Positions 1 through 5,806 of a DNA stretch of 12,173 nucleotides are shown here, piece after piece (position 1 is the stretch's first letter; the number at the start of each line of letters is the position of its first letter). This stretch comes from Rubrivivax sp. GTDB taxonomy: Bacteria; Pseudomonadota; Gammaproteobacteria; Burkholderiales; Burkholderiaceae. The stretch is taken from contig SEEY01000052.1 of assembly GCA_004211235.1 (NCBI GenBank), positions 1-12,173 on the forward strand. The letters are read 5' to 3'. The notes beneath the pieces are model-generated. The model was not told where the DNA came from. It worked only from the letters and a program-made list of their open reading frames with translations, and did not search any database. A program made the translations under genes and the position numbers.

Positions 1-31
1 GAAAGTTTTTGACGGAGAGATCACGCTGTGA
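1..31 (+). CDS. dapF: Diaminopimelate epimerase, C-terminal end only (partial)
   Basis: Only the last nine codons and the stop are present. Read from base 2 they give KVFDGEITL followed by TGA at 29-31. A VF(D/E)GEI ending is typical of DapF in Burkholderiales, and dapF commonly precedes the DUF484 and xerC genes there, so the identification rests on this short tail plus gene order. DapF converts LL- to meso-diaminopimelate for lysine and peptidoglycan synthesis. Its stop overlaps the GTG start of the next gene by 4 bp (GTGA), which suggests translational coupling. The catalytic part of the protein lies outside the window. Confidence 0.7.
   Translation, partial: KVFDGEITL
14..19 (+). promoter_or_regulatory. 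Ribosome binding site for the DUF484 gene
   Basis: GGAGAG lies 8 bases before the GTG at 28. It falls inside the end of the dapF reading frame and supports GTG 28 as the start of the next gene. Confidence 0.6.
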
Positions 32-738
32 GTTCCAACCCGGCCGCTGACGCGGTGCAAGGCATCACCGAAACCGACATCGCCAACTACCTGGCGTCCA
101 CCCCCGGTTTCTTCGAGCGGCATTCGGCGCTGCTGGCCAGCGTGCAACTGCAGCATCCGCACGGCGCGCGCGCCGTGTCGCTGCAGGAGCGCCAGGCGGA
201 GATGCTGCGCGACAAGATCAAGGCGCTGGAGTTGCGGGTCATCGACATGATCCGCAACGGCCAGGACAACGTGGCCATCGCCGACCGCCTGCACCGCTGG
301 ACGCTCTCCGTCATGCGCGCCGTCGGCACGCCGGAGCTGCCCGAGGTGCTGCTCAGCGAGCTGCGCCACCAGTTCATGATCCCGCAGGCCAGCCTGCGCC
401 TGTGGGGCGTGGCGCCGGCCTACGAGGCGGAAGAGTTCGCGGCCTCGGTCAGCCCGGACGTCCGCAGCTTCGCCTCCAGCCTGAGCCAGCCCTATTGCGG
501 CGTGAACTCGGGCTTCGAGGCGGCGCGCTGGCTGGGCCTCTCCGAAAGCGGCGGCACGGCGACGTCGCTGGCGCTGATCCCGCTGTCGCTGGCCAAGGTC
601 AACGAGGGCAAGCCCTTCGGCCTGCTGGTGCTCGGGTCGCCGGACCCGACGCGCTACACGGCCGAGATGGGCACGGACTTCCTGAACCGCGTCGGCGAGA
701 TTGCCAGCGCGGGCTTGTCCGGGCTTCTGGCCGCATGA
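28..738 (+). CDS. DUF484 family protein
   Basis: A 236-residue cytoplasmic protein of the DUF484 family, which adopts a GAF-like fold and has no established biochemical role. The N-terminal segment (about residues 17-90) carries the family pattern: NYLASTPGFFERH, then a helical, probably coiled-coil stretch running to the IADRLHRW region. The rest (about 95-230) is the GAF-like part. Length is normal for the family. The GTG start is supported by a good GGAGAG site and by the 4-bp overlap with the dapF stop; no better ATG lies in frame nearby. Its own stop overlaps the xerC start (ATGA), so dapF, this gene and xerC look like one coupled operon. The conserved neighbourhood suggests a role alongside XerC, but this is inference. 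No signal peptide or membrane segment is seen. Confidence 0.93.
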   Translation: MSSNPAADAVQGITETDIANYLASTPGFFERHSALLASVQLQHPHGARAVSLQERQAEMLRDKIKALELRVIDMIRNGQDNVAIADRLHRWTLSVMRAVGTPELPEVLLSELRHQFMIPQASLRLWGVAPAYEAEEFAASVSPDVRSFASSLSQPYCGVNSGFEAARWLGLSESGGTATSLALIPLSLAKVNEGKPFGLLVLGSPDPTRYTAEMGTDFLNRVGEIASAGLSGLLAA

Positions 739-1658
739 AGGAACTGTGCGCTGACTTCGGCGACTACCTGCAGCACGCCCGCGTGCAGCAGCGCCTGAGT
801 CCGCGCACGCTGCGCATCTACACGGACGGGCTGGAGCGCCTGCAGGCCATGCTGGCCGAAGGCGCCATCGATGCCCGCGCCTTGAGCATCGCCCAGGCAC
901 GCCGCCTCGCAGCACTGCTGCACCGCCAGGGCCTGGGCCCGAAGTCCATCGCGCTGCTGCTGTCCGTCTGGCGCAGCACCTATCGCTGGCTGGGGCTGCA
1001 GGGCCGCGTCGCGCTGAACCCCTTCGACGGCCTGCGTGCGCCCAAGGCACCCAAGCCGCTGCCCAAGGCGCTCGGCGTGGACGATGCCGTGCAACTGGCC
1101 AGCCACGCGCCCGACGAGATCGCCGATTCGCGACTGGAAGCGCGCGACCGCGCGATGGTCGAGCTGCTCTACGGCGCCGGCCTGCGCGCGGCCGAGCTGA
1201 TCGGCCTGGACGTGCAGGCCAGCGGGCAGGCCGATGGCTGGGTGGACCTGCAGTCGGCCGAAGTGCATGTGCTGGGCAAGGGCGGCAAGCGCCGCAGCAC
1301 GCCGCTGGGCAAGGCCGCGGCCGAGGCGCTGCAGGGCTGGCTGGCCGTGCGCGGCCAGGTTGCCGCGGCGGGTGAGCCGGCGCTATTCGTCGGCGCCCGC
1401 GGCCAGCGCATCGCCGGCTCGACGCTGCGCACCATGCTGAGCGCCCGCGCCGTCAGCGCCGGCATGCCCGCCCACGTGCATCCGCACATGCTGCGCCACA
1501 GCTTCGCGTCGCACCTGCTGCAGTCCAGCGGCGACCTGCGCGCCGTGCAGGAGCTGCTTGGCCATGCCCACATCACGACGACCCAGGTGTACACGCAGCT
1601 GGATCACCAGCATCTCGCGCGCATCTACGACGCCGCGCATCCGCGCGCCAAGAAATGA
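735..1658 (+). CDS. xerC: Site-specific tyrosine recombinase XerC
   Basis: A 307-residue tyrosine recombinase. With XerD it resolves chromosome dimers at dif before cell division. The N-terminal SAM-like core-binding domain covers about residues 1-95 (FGDYLQHARVQQRLSPRTLR) and the catalytic domain about 120-300. All catalytic residues are visible: Arg151 (GAGLRAAELIGL), Lys182 (VLGKGGKRR), His251 and Arg254 (HMLRHSF), His277 (LLGHAHI) and the nucleophile Tyr286 (TQVYTQL). Length is as expected. The frame stays open upstream to about 402, but that stretch overlaps DUF484 and does not look like protein, so I chose ATG 735, which overlaps the DUF484 stop by 4 bp. There is no clear Shine-Dalgarno site, which fits coupled translation. 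XerC is chosen over XerD from the dapF-DUF484 context. No dif site was recognised in the window. Confidence 0.96.
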   Translation: MKELCADFGDYLQHARVQQRLSPRTLRIYTDGLERLQAMLAEGAIDARALSIAQARRLAALLHRQGLGPKSIALLLSVWRSTYRWLGLQGRVALNPFDGLRAPKAPKPLPKALGVDDAVQLASHAPDEIADSRLEARDRAMVELLYGAGLRAAELIGLDVQASGQADGWVDLQSAEVHVLGKGGKRRSTPLGKAAAEALQGWLAVRGQVAAAGEPALFVGARGQRIAGSTLRTMLSARAVSAGMPAHVHPHMLRHSFASHLLQSSGDLRAVQELLGHAHITTTQVYTQLDHQHLARIYDAAHPRAKK

Positions 1659-1665
1659 CCCGCCC

Positions 1666-3186
1666 ATGACCCGTCGACTTGCCACGCTGCTGGCGCTCTT
1701 GCCGGCCTGCGCGCTGGCCACTCCCGATGACGCGCCCTTTGCGAACCCCGCGCGTCTGAACACCGTGCGCCCCGCGGCCATCGAGGCCAACTGGACGCGC
1801 ATGAAGATGCCCGACGGCGGCCGCACCGCCTTCGCGTCGGTCAGCTACCTGATGGCCTTCGACGACGACTGGGGCTTCGGCCCTGGCTTCTACGGCACGG
1901 CCAAGGGCAACTACGGCGGCATCTTCACGGTCGGCTTTACCGGCCAGCGGCGCTGGCGCCTGTCCGGCAACACGCACCTGGCGGCCAGCCTCTATGTCGG
2001 CGCGGGCGGCGGGCTGTCGACCCAGCAATTGCGCTTCGGCGGCGGCCTGATGCTGCGGCCCGAGCTGTCGCTGCGCACCGAGAACGGTGCCTGGTACACC
2101 GGCGTGGGCGTCTCGCAGATCCGCTTCCCGAGCGGCAATGTGAAGAGCGGCGTGGGCCTGGCCTTCACGGTCGGCCGGTCGATGGACTTCGCGAGCTTCT
2201 CGCCGGACGACGCCGGCCGGCCGGGGCGCTCGGGCCGGCGCTCGGGCGTGGGCTTCGACGAGATCACGCTGATCGGCGGCATGGAAAAGCCGCGCGCGTC
2301 CAGCCGCTCGCGCAGCGGCACGCCCTACGCGGGCAAGGTCGGCAAGGCCGGCGCCGAGCTGCGCCAGTACATCGCCGACGGCAGCTGGTGGGGCTTCGAG
2401 GCCGCCGGCGCGGCCAAGGGCGGTGTCGACGGCTACATGGAAGTGCTGGCGCAGATCGGCCAGGACTGGGCACCGTTCGGCACGCCGCGGCTGCGCGTCG
2501 GCGGCCAGCTCGGCGGCGGCCTGGGCGGCGGCGGCAATGTCGACACCGGCAACGGCTGGCTGTTGCGCGCCGGCCCGACGCTGCGCTGGATCACGCCCTG
2601 GGGGCCGACCGTGCGCATCGACGCCGGCCTGACGCATGCGCCGAGCGGGGCCTACACCGCGCCCTTCCTGCGCGCCGCGCTCAGCATGCCGCTGGACCGC
2701 ACGCCCACGCTGATTGGCGACGACCCGGGCGGCACGGTGCGCGTGCAGCAGCTCGGCGCGAGCGTGCTGCACCTGCCGCGCGTGCGCTTCAAGGACGGAC
2801 GGCGGGAAGCCGTCAGCCACCTGGCCGTGAACATGTCGCGCGAGTTCTCGCCGCGCGTCTACGGCACGGCCCAGGCGGGCAGCGCGGCGGCGGGCAGTGC
2901 GGGCGCCTATTCCTTCGGCCTGTTCGGCCTGGGTGTGCAGAGCGACCCGCTCTGGGGCGGCATGCGCGTCGGTGCCGAATGGCTGGTGGGCGCGGCCGGC
3001 GGCGGCGGCGTGAAGGTGGGCGGCGGCGCGGTGACGCAGGCCGAGGCCTGGGCCCAATGGCAGCTTGCCGAGCGACTGCGGCTGCGGGCGGGCGTCGGCC
3101 AGTTCCGCACCATCCGCGGCAGCGACCAGTCCTCGCCACTGGCGCATCTGCAGCTCAGCTATGCGTTCGGAGCGCTGCAAAGATGA
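1666..3186 (+). CDS. Secreted glycine-rich protein, probable outer-membrane beta-barrel
   Basis: I do not recognise the family. The 506-residue product starts with a Sec signal peptide: MTRR, a hydrophobic stretch, then an ALA cleavage site after residue 18 (mature protein from TPDD). The mature part is rich in Gly, Ala, Arg and aromatic residues, with many short stretches alternating polar and apolar residues, as in beta-barrel strands. No long hydrophobic helix follows the signal peptide. It ends LQLSYAFGALQR, close to but not exactly the terminal aromatic seen in many outer-membrane proteins. Three segments look alike: residues 109-171, 276-343 and 433-501. Each has a (L/M)(R/Y)VG opening, a Gly-rich turn, a strand-like Arg/Trp segment, and a late Gly. 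Residues about 185-265 form an Arg/Ser/Gly-rich spacer. ATG 1666 lies 7 bp after the xerC stop, so it is probably co-transcribed with xerC. Its position between xerC and rlmI suggests a lineage-specific insertion into a conserved neighbourhood. Function is unknown. Confidence 0.85.
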   Translation: MTRRLATLLALLPACALATPDDAPFANPARLNTVRPAAIEANWTRMKMPDGGRTAFASVSYLMAFDDDWGFGPGFYGTAKGNYGGIFTVGFTGQRRWRLSGNTHLAASLYVGAGGGLSTQQLRFGGGLMLRPELSLRTENGAWYTGVGVSQIRFPSGNVKSGVGLAFTVGRSMDFASFSPDDAGRPGRSGRRSGVGFDEITLIGGMEKPRASSRSRSGTPYAGKVGKAGAELRQYIADGSWWGFEAAGAAKGGVDGYMEVLAQIGQDWAPFGTPRLRVGGQLGGGLGGGGNVDTGNGWLLRAGPTLRWITPWGPTVRIDAGLTHAPSGAYTAPFLRAALSMPLDRTPTLIGDDPGGTVRVQQLGASVLHLPRVRFKDGRREAVSHLAVNMSREFSPRVYGTAQAGSAAAGSAGAYSFGLFGLGVQSDPLWGGMRVGAEWLVGAAGGGGVKVGGGAVTQAEAWAQWQLAERLRLRAGVGQFRTIRGSDQSSPLAHLQLSYAFGALQR

Positions 3187-3220
3187 CGAAACGCCACCCC
3201 CACGCGGCCACACTTCGTAG

Positions 3221-3268
3221 GGCCACTGCCCCCCGAGGGGGCGCTCTTCATCTTGGGGCGGCCCGGCG
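3221..3268. repeat. GC-rich hairpin element directly before rlmI
   Basis: The 82-bp gap between the barrel-like gene and rlmI holds a perfect hairpin, GCCCCC / CGA loop / GGGGGC (3228-3242). It is followed by a second G-run, CTTGGGGCGGCCCGGCG, which abuts the rlmI start codon. No T-run follows, so a standard factor-independent terminator is unlikely. From memory, very similar C-run/G-run intergenic elements are scattered through genomes of Comamonadaceae and their relatives; this could not be checked here. rlmI has no recognisable Shine-Dalgarno site other than the G-run inside the element, so the element probably forms the rlmI leader. Confidence 0.55.
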
Positions 3269-4456
3269 ATGAAGAAGATCACCCTCCGCCCCGGCAAGGA
3301 GCGCTCGCTCGTCAAGCGCCACCCTTGGGTGTTTGAAAGCTCCGTCGCGCGCGGCGGCGGTGATTCCGGCGAGACGGTGCGTGTCGAGTCGGCCGAAGGG
3401 CAGTTCCTCGCCTGGGCAGCGTTCAGCCCCAAGTCGCAGATCCGCCTGCGCGCCTGGAGCTTCGAGGAAGCCGAGCGCATCGACGCTTCCTTCTTCGCGC
3501 GGCGGATTGCCCAGGCCATCGCAATGCGCAAGCGGCTGGCGATTGCTTCCGATGCGTGGCGGCTGGTCCATGGCGAGGCGGACGGCCTGCCCGGGCTGAT
3601 CGTCGACCGCTACGGCGACACGCTGGTGGCGCAGTTCGGCAGCGCCGGCGTGGAGCGCTGGAAGGCGCAGATCGCCGATGCGCTGCTGGCCGAGACGGGC
3701 CTCACGCGCTTGTACGAGCGCTCCGACGCCCAGCCTCGCGAGTGGGAAGGCCTGCCCGTGCAGACCGGCTGGTTGCGTGGTGACGGCCCCACGGCACTGA
3801 CGCTCCGCGAGCACGACTGGCAGCTGACGCTGGACGTCGCCGAAGGCCACAAGACCGGCTACTACCTCGACCAGCGCGACAGCCGCCGCCGCTTTGCCGA
3901 CGCGGTGAAGCAGTACGGCTGCCAGACCGTGCTGAACTGCTTCAGCTACACCGGTGGTTTCTCGGTCGCCGCGCTCGCGGGTGGCGCGACGCAGGTCGTC
4001 AGCGTCGACTCCTCCGGCCCGGCGCTGGAGCGCGCCACCGCGCACGTCGCGCTGAACGGCTTCGACGCCGGCCGCCACGAGGCCTGGGATGCGGATGTGA
4101 ACGCCACGTTGCGCCGCTGCCTGGCCGAGGGCCGGCGCTTCGACGCCATCGTGCTCGACCCGCCCAAGTTCGCGCCGACGGTTGCCCATGCCGAACGGGC
4201 CGCGCGCGCCTACAAGGACATCAACCGGCTGGCCTTCATGCTGCTCAATGACGGCGGCCTGCTCTACACGTTCTCGTGCTCCGGCGGCATCGCGCCCGAC
4301 CTGTTCCACAAGATCGTCGCCGGTGCCGGCCTTGACGCGGGCGTGGACGGCTACATCGTCGAGCGCCTGTGCGCTGCGGCCGACCATCCGCAGACGGTCT
4401 GCTTCCCCGAGGGCGACTACCTCAAGGGGTTGGGGATCCTGCGCCGCAGCGGCTGA
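3269..4456 (+). CDS. rlmI: 23S rRNA m5C1962 methyltransferase RlmI (class I SAM-dependent)
   Basis: The 395-residue product matches the length of E. coli RlmI (396), which methylates carbon 5 of C1962 in 23S rRNA. An N-terminal PUA domain (about residues 1-75) begins with the family pattern LRPGKERSLVKRHPWVFE. A central domain follows, with GEADGLPGLIVDRYGD at about 93-108. The Rossmann methyltransferase domain has the SAM-binding motif I VLNCFSYTGGFS from residue 221, motif IV LDPPKF around Asp297, and TFSCSGG with Cys337, the likely catalytic cysteine. The ATG start gives an N-terminus that lines up with the E. coli protein, although the Shine-Dalgarno site is poor. It converges on the small lipoprotein gene across a terminator. 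Related PUA-containing methyltransferases make RlmI the best but not the only possible name. Confidence 0.93.
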   Translation: MKKITLRPGKERSLVKRHPWVFESSVARGGGDSGETVRVESAEGQFLAWAAFSPKSQIRLRAWSFEEAERIDASFFARRIAQAIAMRKRLAIASDAWRLVHGEADGLPGLIVDRYGDTLVAQFGSAGVERWKAQIADALLAETGLTRLYERSDAQPREWEGLPVQTGWLRGDGPTALTLREHDWQLTLDVAEGHKTGYYLDQRDSRRRFADAVKQYGCQTVLNCFSYTGGFSVAALAGGATQVVSVDSSGPALERATAHVALNGFDAGRHEAWDADVNATLRRCLAEGRRFDAIVLDPPKFAPTVAHAERAARAYKDINRLAFMLLNDGGLLYTFSCSGGIAPDLFHKIVAGAGLDAGVDGYIVERLCAAADHPQTVCFPEGDYLKGLGILRRSG

Positions 4457-4467
4457 GCAATGAGAAA

Positions 4468-4499
4468 AGCAAGAGGGCGGCGGTCTCGGCCCTCTTGCT
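4468..4499 (-). terminator. Factor-independent terminator between convergent genes
   Basis: A perfect 11-bp stem (A+GCAAGAGGGC / GCCCTCTTGC+T) closes a 10-base loop. On the minus strand the hairpin is followed by TTTTCTC, so it is a good intrinsic terminator for the lipoprotein gene, whose stop lies about 55 bases upstream. On the plus strand the tail (CCGTGCG) lacks a T-run, so it would end rlmI transcription less efficiently. It starts 11 bases after the rlmI stop. Confidence 0.85.
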
Positions 4500-4553
4500 C
4501 CGTGCGACTTGCGATGGTTTGCTGCTTTTGATCAGCAAGGCAACGCTGCTTCG

Positions 4554-5024
4554 TTACTTTGCGCCGCTGCAGGTGCCCATCTTGGCCATCTCAAGCTTGG
4601 ACACGTCCTTCTTGCCCTCTTCCTCCGACATCGCCTCGATGTTGGCACCGCCCACGAACACGCCCATCTTGATGTACTGGCGGAAGAAGTGGTTCTTCCC
4701 TGCAGCGAGCACCGCCGAGAAGCTGTTGGGTGAAAACTCGGATTCCGTGTCGATCTTGTAGCTCTTGTCCCCAGGCAGCTGCGTGTAGAAGAACACGTTG
4801 TTGGCACTCTCGCCGATGCACTTGCCGTCGATCCATATGTCCTTTTTCAAGGCCTGGCCAACGAAGCTGTTTCGGTAGATGTAGACGCCAGCCTGTCCGG
4901 GCGCGGGTTGTTTGAACTCCTTGGCCTGGGCGGATTCCTCTTTGCTTGCCATGTTGACGGACGCACAGCCCGACAGCACGAGTGACGCGACCACGGCGAA
5001 GCCCGCGAGGTTCAGTTTCTTCAT
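4554..5024 (-). CDS. Small DUF2846-type lipoprotein
   Basis: A 156-residue predicted lipoprotein. The signal peptide MKKLNLAGFAVVASLVLSGC contains a lipobox (LSGC) with the lipidated Cys at residue 20. Ala follows as the +2 residue, so the usual Lol rule predicts sorting to the outer membrane. The mature part resembles the DUF2846 family: a VYIYR strand, then DIWIDGKCIGE and a PGDKSYKIDTES segment, with a Lys/Glu-rich C-terminus. Function of the family is unknown. I chose ATG 5024 because AGGAGG lies 5 bases before it; the in-frame TTG one codon upstream would be only 2 bases from that site. GC is about 53-58% over two 60-base stretches counted, against about 72% in a stretch of rlmI, so the gene may have been acquired. 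It lies 169 bp downstream of the Lrp gene and ends at a strong terminator; it probably has its own promoter. Confidence 0.88.
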   Translation of the reverse strand: MKKLNLAGFAVVASLVLSGCASVNMASKEESAQAKEFKQPAPGQAGVYIYRNSFVGQALKKDIWIDGKCIGESANNVFFYTQLPGDKSYKIDTESEFSPNSFSAVLAAGKNHFFRQYIKMGVFVGGANIEAMSEEEGKKDVSKLEMAKMGTCSGAK

Positions 5025-5029
5025 CAATT

Positions 5030-5035
5030 CCTCCT
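5030..5035 (-). promoter_or_regulatory. Strong ribosome binding site for the lipoprotein gene
   Basis: A consensus AGGAGG with a 5-base spacer (AATTG) to ATG 5024. It decides the start against the TTG at 5027 and predicts efficient translation. Confidence 0.85.
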
Positions 5036-5193
5036 GTGTTGTTTGATTTGATGCCGCCTCCTGCGCGGCGGCGCGGGATGCTAGCGCAGCCTGGCTTGCA
5101 ACGACCCTTCAGGCCCGCACGACAACCTGCGTAGCGGCGCGTGAAGGAGGGGTTAGCAGCGTGCTCGGCCGGGCCCGGACGGATTCATCGGCC

Positions 5194-5673
5194 TCAGCCC
5201 GCAGGCGCGGCCGGCAGCGCGATGCGCGTGTCGAACTTGGCCCGCTTCACGCTGAAGAAGGCCTTGATGTTGCGCACGTTGGCATCCTGCGTGAGCAGGC
5301 GCTGGGTGAAGGCGTGATAGGCCGGCATGTCGGCCACCTGTACGACGAGCATGAAGTCCGGCCCCGGCGACACGCGCCAGCACTGCTGCACGTGGGTGTC
5401 CTGCACGGCACGGGCTTCGAAAGCGTCCAGGTGCTCGGCACCCTGTCGATCCAGCGTGATTTCCAGGATGACCGACAGCCCTGCGCCCAGCTTGTCCGGC
5501 GACAGCAGCGCCACCCGGCGCTCGACGACGCCGCTGTCCACCAGCCGCTTCACGCGACGCAGGCAGGTGGCCGGGGACACCGCGACGCGGGCCGCCAGAT
5601 CCTGGTTGCTCAGCGAGGCGTCTTCCTGCAGGGCCGTGAGGAGGCGCAGATCAATCGCGTCGAATTCGTGCAT
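5194..5673 (-). CDS. Lrp/AsnC family transcriptional regulator
   Basis: The 159-residue product has normal Lrp/AsnC length and layout. An N-terminal winged helix-turn-helix (FDAIDLRLLTALQED, then SNQDLAARVAVSPATCLRRV at about residues 22-41) binds DNA. The C-terminal RAM/AsnC domain (about 68-145: LSVILEITLD, then the FMLVVQVAD and FFSVKRAKFDT segments) mediates oligomerisation and usually amino-acid binding. The frame is open up to an ATG at 5751, but family proteins start a few residues before the FD.ID motif, so ATG 5673 is preferred; the extra 26 residues would be unusual. There is no clear Shine-Dalgarno site. It is divergent from glmS across 133 bp containing possible operator boxes. 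Autoregulation, control of glmS, or control of the downstream lipoprotein gene are all possible; the ligand cannot be read from the sequence. Confidence 0.92.
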   Translation of the reverse strand: MHEFDAIDLRLLTALQEDASLSNQDLAARVAVSPATCLRRVKRLVDSGVVERRVALLSPDKLGAGLSVILEITLDRQGAEHLDAFEARAVQDTHVQQCWRVSPGPDFMLVVQVADMPAYHAFTQRLLTQDANVRNIKAFFSVKRAKFDTRIALPAAPAG

Positions 5674-5794
5674 TGGCCAATGAATATTGAATGAAAATTT
5701 CTGCCGGGCGGGATCGTGAAATTTTAGTTCGCCATTCTGTGAATTTTGCATGCATATGCCGCCACCCCTTGCCTAGCATGCGCCACCCCTAGTT
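5671..5794. promoter_or_regulatory. Divergent lrp-glmS control region with repeated AT boxes
   Basis: This intergenic DNA is clearly more AT-rich than the genes around it. It contains three similar boxes: TGAAAATTT (5692-5700), TGAAATTTT (5717-5725) and TGAATTTT (5740-5747). Their AT cores are centred about 24 and 22 bp apart, near two helical turns. A perfect 12-bp palindrome, CATTGGCCAATG (5671-5682), covers the regulator's start codon. Short palindromes TGCATGCA (5747-5754) and GCATATGC (5752-5759) follow the third box. Lrp-family proteins bind arrays of AT-rich sites spaced along one DNA face, so these are plausible sites for the adjacent regulator. A TAGCAT at 5774-5779 could be a -10 for glmS, but no good -35 is paired with it. 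The boxes are seen; their role is inference. Confidence 0.5.
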
Positions 5795-5801
5795 TGGAGA
5801 G
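5795..5801 (+). promoter_or_regulatory. Ribosome binding site for glmS
   Basis: TGGAGAG lies 5 bases before ATG 5807 and supports that start, which also places the catalytic Cys at codon 2. Confidence 0.75.
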
Positions 5802-5806
5802 CATCC

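Noticed and set aside
402..734. Upstream extension of the xerC reading frame
   Set aside because: It overlaps the DUF484 gene throughout, its translation is Arg/Gly-rich and unlike XerC, and ATG 735 gives a normal XerC N-terminus.
1573..3531. 652-codon open frame on the minus strand opposite the barrel-like gene
   Set aside because: It is antisense to well-supported plus-strand genes, its product is Ala/Arg/Gly/His-rich with no recognisable domain, and such long shadow frames are common at high GC.
5053..5072. GCCGCC/GGCGGC inverted repeat upstream of the lipoprotein gene, considered as a leader regulator
   Set aside because: The 6-bp stem with 8-base loop is easily met by chance in GC-rich DNA, and nothing else supports a regulatory role.
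5169..5178. CCGGGCCCGG palindrome just after the Lrp gene stop, considered as a terminator
   Set aside because: It has no loop of its own and no T-run on either strand. In GC-rich DNA such a palindrome is weak evidence.
5674..5751. Longer start for the Lrp-type regulator at ATG 5751
   Set aside because: It would add 26 residues before the conserved start of the DNA-binding domain and would consume the region with the AT boxes. Family length favours ATG 5673.
5759..5806. glmS ribozyme or other riboswitch in the glmS leader
   Set aside because: The leader is short and shows none of the ribozyme core; the glmS ribozyme is characteristic of Gram-positive bacteria.
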